DNA from: Cognatundibacterium jejuense
GTDB lineage: Bacteria > Pseudomonadota > Gammaproteobacteria > Burkholderiales > Burkholderiaceae_D
Assembly (NCBI RefSeq): GCF_014284255.1
Contig: NZ_JACOFV010000023.1
Span: 1-42,021 of the forward strand
Direction: 5' to 3'
DNA length: 42,021 nt
Shown: one piece after another, positions 38,228 through 42,021 of the stretch
Layout: each line of letters opens with the position of its first letter
How positions within the stretch are numbered: position 1 is the first letter of the stretch
The notes under the pieces: generated by a model
The model's database searches: none
The model's input: only the letters and a program-made list of their open reading frames with translations
What the model was told of the DNA's origin: nothing
Made by a program: the position numbers and the translations under genes

Positions 38228-39667
38228 CTATGCATGCGCATGCGCAGCTGGTAAGGCAGGAATCGCATTATTGACAGGCTTTGCAGCCATCAAGGTTTTC
38301 GCTACGTTGTATGCCATCACCAACATGCCGCTTAAGTACATCGCGCCGCCAGTGAGACGAATCACGTAGTAAGGGAAAGTTGCTTTTACAGTTTCCACGA
38401 AGGTGTAAGTCAAAGTACCGTCTTCATTCACTGCACGCCACATCAAACCTTGCATCACGCCGGCAATCCACATCGAAGCGATGTACAACACCACGCCGAT
38501 GGTTGCAACCCAGAAATGCACCTCAATCAAACGCTTGCTATACATTTGTGTCTGACCAAACAAACGAGGAATCAGGTAATACAAACTACCGATAGAAATA
38601 AAGCCTACCCAGCCCAACGCACCTGAATGCACGTGACCAATAGTCCAGTCAGTATAGTGAGACAAAGAGTTGACTGTTTTGATCGCCATCATAGGTCCCT
38701 CAAATGTCGACATACCGTAGAACGATAAAGACACGATCAGGAAGCGCAAGATAGGATCAGAGCGCAACTTACTCCAGGCGCCAGACAAAGTCATGATACC
38801 GTTGACCATACCACCCCAGGATGGTGCCAGCAGAATCAGAGAGAACACCATACCAATGGATTGTGCCCAATCTGGCAAAGCGGTGTAATGCAAGTGATGC
38901 GGACCCGCCCACATGTAGGTGAAGATCAACGCCCAGAAGTGAACGATAGACAAACGATACGAATATACCGGACGCTCAATTTGCTTAGGAATGAAGTAGT
39001 ACATCATGCCCAGGAAACCTGCTGTCAGGAAGAAACCTACTGCATTGTGACCATACCACCACTGCACCATCGCATCTTGCACACCAGAATAGGCAGAATA
39101 CGATTTCAACAGAGATACTGGCATTGCTGCGCTATTGACGATATGAAGAACAGCAACCGCGATAATAAACGCACCGTAGAACCAGTTGGCGACGTAGATA
39201 TGCTCAACCTTACGTTTGACCAGTGTTCCGAAAAACACGATGGCGTACGCCACCCAGACAACCGCAATCAGAATATCAATCGGCCATTCGAGCTCAGCAT
39301 ATTCTTTACCTTGGGTATAACCCAATGGCAGAGTAATCGCCGCAGCAACAATCACCAGTTGCCAGCCCCAGAATGTAAATTCTGCCAGGCCATCAGAAAA
39401 CAAACGCACGTTAGACGTGCGCTGCACTACATAATACGAAGTTGCCATCAATGCACAGCCGCCAAATGCAAAAATCACGGCATTGGTGTGCAAAGGTCGC
39501 AAGCGTCCATAGCTAAGCCAGGGGATTCCGGTTAAAAATTCAGGCCAGGCCAGTTGAGTCGCAATCACCACGCCTACCAGCATGCCGACTATTCCCCACA
39601 CTACAGCCATGACTGAAAATTGGCGTACAACCCGATAGTTGTATGAGTTTTCTTTAGTTATCGTCAT
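38228..39667 (-). CDS. ccoN: cbb3 cytochrome oxidase catalytic subunit I
   Basis: Haem-copper oxidase subunit of 479 residues and about twelve membrane helices. Together with CcoO and CcoP it reduces oxygen with high affinity. Landmarks are the low-spin haem ligand His60 in [11 protein letters not shown], the CuB-site [10 protein letters not shown] and [10 protein letters not shown], and [12 protein letters not shown]. The frame is open 48 codons upstream, but that would cross the FNR-type box, and ATG 39667 ([10 protein letters not shown]) fits homologues. It is first of ccoNOQPGH. No ccoI (copper ATPase) or ccoS lies in the window. Confidence 0.97.
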   Translation of the reverse strand: MTITKENSYNYRVVRQFSVMAVVWGIVGMLVGVVIATQLAWPEFLTGIPWLSYGRLRPLHTNAVIFAFGGCALMATSYYVVQRTSNVRLFSDGLAEFTFWGWQLVIVAAAITLPLGYTQGKEYAELEWPIDILIAVVWVAYAIVFFGTLVKRKVEHIYVANWFYGAFIIAVAVLHIVNSAAMPVSLLKSYSAYSGVQDAMVQWWYGHNAVGFFLTAGFLGMMYYFIPKQIERPVYSYRLSIVHFWALIFTYMWAGPHHLHYTALPDWAQSIGMVFSLILLAPSWGGMVNGIMTLSGAWSKLRSDPILRFLIVSLSFYGMSTFEGPMMAIKTVNSLSHYTDWTIGHVHSGALGWVGFISIGSLYYLIPRLFGQTQMYSKRLIEVHFWVATIGVVLYIASMWIAGVMQGLMWRAVNEDGTLTYTFVETVKATFPYYVIRLTGGAMYLSGMLVMAYNVAKTLMAAKPVNNAIPALPAAHAHA

Positions 39668-39697
39668 GATCTCACTCTGTTGTAAAAATACACCGTC

Positions 39698-39739
39698 AGA
39701 ATAACAACCGCACTCATCAGTTACATTGATACACATCAA
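39698..39739 (-). promoter_or_regulatory. Perfect FNR/ANR box and -10 of the cco operon
   Basis: TTGAT-ACAC-ATCAA (39726-39739) is a perfect match to the FNR/ANR consensus. On the minus strand TATTCT (39703-39698) lies exactly where the -10 should be for a box centred at -41.5, with a start near 39691 and a 24-nt leader to ATG 39667. This is the textbook layout of an FNR-activated promoter. Confidence 0.88.
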
Positions 39740-39823
39740 ATGTTGCCAAAATCTAAGCAAGCTTAAGTCTCCGCGCGACCAGATGACAACAAATACCAGA
39801 ATAACACCCAATGACTTTTTAGC

Positions 39824-39859
39824 AAAAAAAAAAGCGGCGCCAAATTGGCACCGCTTTTT
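39824..39859 (-). terminator. ppiD terminator
   Basis: Read on the minus strand: AAAAAGCGG, mismatch, GCC-type inner stem, loop, closing CCGCTTTTTTTTTT. The outer stem is 9 bp (39829-39837 with 39851-39859) and the run has ten T. It ends ppiD just before the cco promoter. Confidence 0.9.
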
Positions 39860-39885
39860 AACACAACTAAATAAAACTATTTCGA

Positions 39886-41808
39886 TTATTGAACTGGCTG
39901 CGCTGGCGCTTCCAAGGCCGACTTATTGACTGTTACTTTGGCTTTTTTCTTCAACACTTCAACATAGTTTGCCAATTCTTGCTGCGCTAACAAATTCGAC
40001 ACTTGTTGCGCCTCAGCTGCACGTTTAGCAGGATCAGCTTTGCCTGCATTCACTTTGGAAATGCGATAGATAGCATATCCGGTATTCCCCAAAGCAACAC
40101 CAACAAATGATGGCAATTTTTGCGTATCCGCTTTCATGATTTGTGCCATTGCCTGCGGCGAAACATCTTCCTGCTTGGCGCGTGAGACCACTTTCACATC
40201 TGAAAAACCAGTCGTCGCATCAGTTTGTTTCAAGGCAGCTAATTTTGCTTTACCCTCTTTTTCAGCGAGATCATTTGCTTCCGTCTGTGTCAAACGCGCA
40301 ACAATCATCGCCTTAACTTCTTCCAGAGGGCGCTTACTTGCCGACTTGTATTCCAACATGCGACCAGCAATCAACGTGTTTGGGGCAACCTCAATCGCCT
40401 CGGTATTGTGTTTTTTCTTCACAACATCATCAGCAAAAATTGCTTTTAAGAACTTAGGATTGTTCGCAAACATAGTCGCTGGCGCACCAGGATTACCTTG
40501 ACGAGTCAGATTATCTGCAGTTTCAATCTTCAGCTTGAGCTTGTCAGCAACTGCTTTCAGACTATCAGACTGTTCATAAACGGTATTACCAAAAGTTTCT
40601 GCAGCTTCAGCATAGGCTTTCGATGCTTTTTGCTTTTTGATATCCGCAGCAATTTGCGCTTTAACATCGTCAAGTGGCTTAATACCCGCTGCTTTGATAT
40701 CAGTTACCTCAATGATGTGGTAGCCAAAATCAGATTGAACGACGTCACTGATCTCACCCTTGTTGAGTTTAAAGGCAGCATCCTCAAAAGGCTTAACCAT
40801 CGCGCCTTTTCCAAAGAAATCCAAATCGCCGCCACGTTCAGCAGAAACAGGATCTTGTGAATTTTCTTTGGCTAACTTAGCAAACGCTGCCGGATTTTTA
40901 CGCAAGTCAACCAGCAATCCATCCGCCTTCGCTTTTGCTTTTGCTTTATCAGCCGCACTCGCATCTTTAGCAACCGCGATCAAAATATGGCTGGCACGAC
41001 GTTGCTCATCTACACTGTATGCCTTGGCATTATTTTTGTAGAAGTCCTGAACTTCAGCATCCGTCACGGAAATCTGATCTGCAAGAGCATCGTTACTCAG
41101 TACCACATATTGAGCCTTAATCGATTCTGGGATCTCAAATTGTGCCGCATTTTTATCATAAAACGCCTTCACCATCTCGTCAGTAACTTTGACCTGAGAA
41201 ACAAAATCAGACGCTTTAAATGTCAACGCTTGCACCTCACGCTCTTGCTCACCAATCAGAGCAATACGTTCAGCCACTGCCTTTGGAACGATGTTTGTAT
41301 TTTGTACAGAGTCAATTAATTGTTGTAACGCCATATCCTGACGCAAGCTTTGCTCATACATGGCAGGCGTCATACCGCGCGAAGCCAAAATGTTTTTGTA
41401 TTTTTCTGAATCAAAGCTTCCATCGGCTTTCAGCAAACCAGGGTTTGCCATAATTGCTTGCTGCAAGATGTGATCAGTAATAAATAACTTATTGTTTTTA
41501 ACCTCGGATGCAACGACTTTACGAGAAATAATTTCGTCCAGAACGTTTTGCTTCACTTCTGGTGTGTTCATCAATTTCGGATCAAATTGCGCGCCATAGG
41601 ATTGACGGAATTTTTCCAATTGGTCGCGCAATGCAGCATCGAGCTCAGCCTGCATCACCGACTGACCGCCGACGGTCGCCACTGCAGCGCCGGCAGCAGC
41701 TTGCGATCTGGTATAACTTTCAATACCGAAGAAAGCGAACGAAGGGAAAATAATCAGCAATAATAAAAATTGCATTAAACGCTGATGGGTACGAATATAT
41801 TCAAACAT
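39886..41808 (-). CDS. ppiD: Periplasmic folding chaperone PpiD (SurA N-/parvulin-type)
   Basis: Inner-membrane-anchored chaperone of 640 residues that faces the periplasm and helps outer-membrane protein folding. One membrane segment lies at about 11-30 ([19 protein letters not shown]), followed by a SurA-like N-domain and a parvulin domain (about 265-365: [38 protein letters not shown]). ATG 41808 ([10 protein letters not shown]) fits homologues; a TTG two codons earlier is rejected. In E. coli it lies next to hupB. Here that neighbourhood is interrupted by the tRNA scar. Confidence 0.95.
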   Translation of the reverse strand: MFEYIRTHQRLMQFLLLLIIFPSFAFFGIESYTRSQAAAGAAVATVGGQSVMQAELDAALRDQLEKFRQSYGAQFDPKLMNTPEVKQNVLDEIISRKVVASEVKNNKLFITDHILQQAIMANPGLLKADGSFDSEKYKNILASRGMTPAMYEQSLRQDMALQQLIDSVQNTNIVPKAVAERIALIGEQEREVQALTFKASDFVSQVKVTDEMVKAFYDKNAAQFEIPESIKAQYVVLSNDALADQISVTDAEVQDFYKNNAKAYSVDEQRRASHILIAVAKDASAADKAKAKAKADGLLVDLRKNPAAFAKLAKENSQDPVSAERGGDLDFFGKGAMVKPFEDAAFKLNKGEISDVVQSDFGYHIIEVTDIKAAGIKPLDDVKAQIAADIKKQKASKAYAEAAETFGNTVYEQSDSLKAVADKLKLKIETADNLTRQGNPGAPATMFANNPKFLKAIFADDVVKKKHNTEAIEVAPNTLIAGRMLEYKSASKRPLEEVKAMIVARLTQTEANDLAEKEGKAKLAALKQTDATTGFSDVKVVSRAKQEDVSPQAMAQIMKADTQKLPSFVGVALGNTGYAIYRISKVNAGKADPAKRAAEAQQVSNLLAQQELANYVEVLKKKAKVTVNKSALEAPAQPVQ

Positions 41809-41857
41809 GGTCAACCGATCGTATGACTAAGGATAACAATTTCGAAATTGCGAATAC

Positions 41858-41886
41858 AAAAAAAGGCGAACTTTCGTTCGCCTTTT
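41858..41886 (-). terminator. Terminator of the interrupted tRNA-Asp transcript
   Basis: AAAAGGCGAA (41861-41870), loop CTTTCG, TTCGCCTTTT (41877-41886): perfect 10-bp stem. On the minus strand it is followed by seven T. It lies 9 bp beyond the CCA end of the tRNA-Asp fragment, so it is the expected terminator of that tRNA. Confidence 0.88.
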
Positions 41887-41894
41887 CGATTTTC

Positions 41895-41910
41895 TGGCGG
41901 AGCGGACGGG
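41895..41910 (-). other. tRNA-Asp 3'-end fragment: probable attachment-site scar
   Basis: The minus strand reads CCCGTCCGCTCCGCCA: five bases of T-stem, the 7-bp 3' acceptor strand, discriminator G and CCA of a tRNA-Asp (acceptor GGAGCGG). Upstream of these 16 bases the expected T-loop and all the rest of the tRNA are absent. Elements that integrate into tRNA 3' ends leave just such a short copy at one border. The intact tRNA would lie right of the window, beyond the element. Confidence 0.75.
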
Positions 41911-42021
41911 GCTGTGAAAAAAACTCACCCATCAACTTTTTTAACCAATAAAATCAAGGACTTAGCAACATTATTAATAAAAGGAAACAGAAAAACTGCT
42001 ACCAATTCTGTTACCACTGCT
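41911..42021. other. A+T-rich DNA beyond the tRNA-Asp scar
   Basis: The last 111 bases have no gene and are visibly richer in A and T than the core region. They are probably the border of a second integrated element. Too little is present to say what kind. Confidence 0.45.

Noticed and set aside
39668..39811. 48-codon upstream extension of ccoN
   Set aside because: It runs through the perfect FNR box and -10, and CcoN homologues begin near [10 protein letters not shown] at 39667.

Overview
The window looks like a chromosomal segment of a betaproteobacterium of the order Burkholderiales, most likely Oxalobacteraceae (Undibacterium/Herminiimonas-like). This is inferred from gene order (ftsK-lolA-rarA-serS next to trxB; hemC-hemD-hemX-hemY; nadE-glnB; ccoNOQPGH-hemN beside an FNR gene) and from protein style. 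Base composition looks close to half G+C by eye. No database search was possible.

Layout. Positions 1-1860 are the edge of an integrated element: a P4-type tyrosine integrase pointing away from a tRNA-Ser(CGA) gene, with more of the element presumably lying left of the window. Positions 2163-12019 hold a cyclic-di-GMP enzyme (EAL-CBS-GGDEF), the housekeeping run ftsK>lolA>rarA>serS on the minus strand, and divergent trxB-smr. Positions 12094-17531 hold nadE>glnB>an ABC substrate-binding protein (minus), then a FemAB-like acyltransferase and a tail-anchored Ser/Thr kinase (plus). Positions 17640-25135 hold ppa, the haem genes hemC>hemD>hemX>hemY, trpS and an AlkX/YcaQ-type DNA glycosylase.

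Positions 25316-31774 form an accessory-looking oxygen/redox signalling block: two universal stress proteins, a NarL/FixJ-type response regulator, a receiver-only response regulator, an FNR-family regulator lacking two of the four canonical cluster cysteines, a MASE3-PAS histidine kinase and a 113-residue protein made only of the end domains of a flagellar rod/hook protein. Positions 31817-39667 hold the cbb3 oxidase locus on the minus strand (ccoN, ccoO, a 48-residue ccoQ, ccoP, ccoG, ccoH, a small membrane protein), hemN and a TauE/SafE-like membrane protein. FNR-type boxes (TTGAT-N4-ATCAA) precede ccoN (perfect), the first usp gene and the receiver-only regulator. The regulator block, the oxidase and anaerobic haem synthesis therefore plausibly form one micro-oxic response circuit.

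The right end holds ppiD, a strong terminator, and a 16-bp copy of a tRNA-Asp 3' end without the rest of the tRNA, followed by A+T-rich DNA. This looks like the attachment-site scar of a second integrated element running off the right edge. The window is thus a core segment apparently bracketed by two tRNA-targeted insertions.
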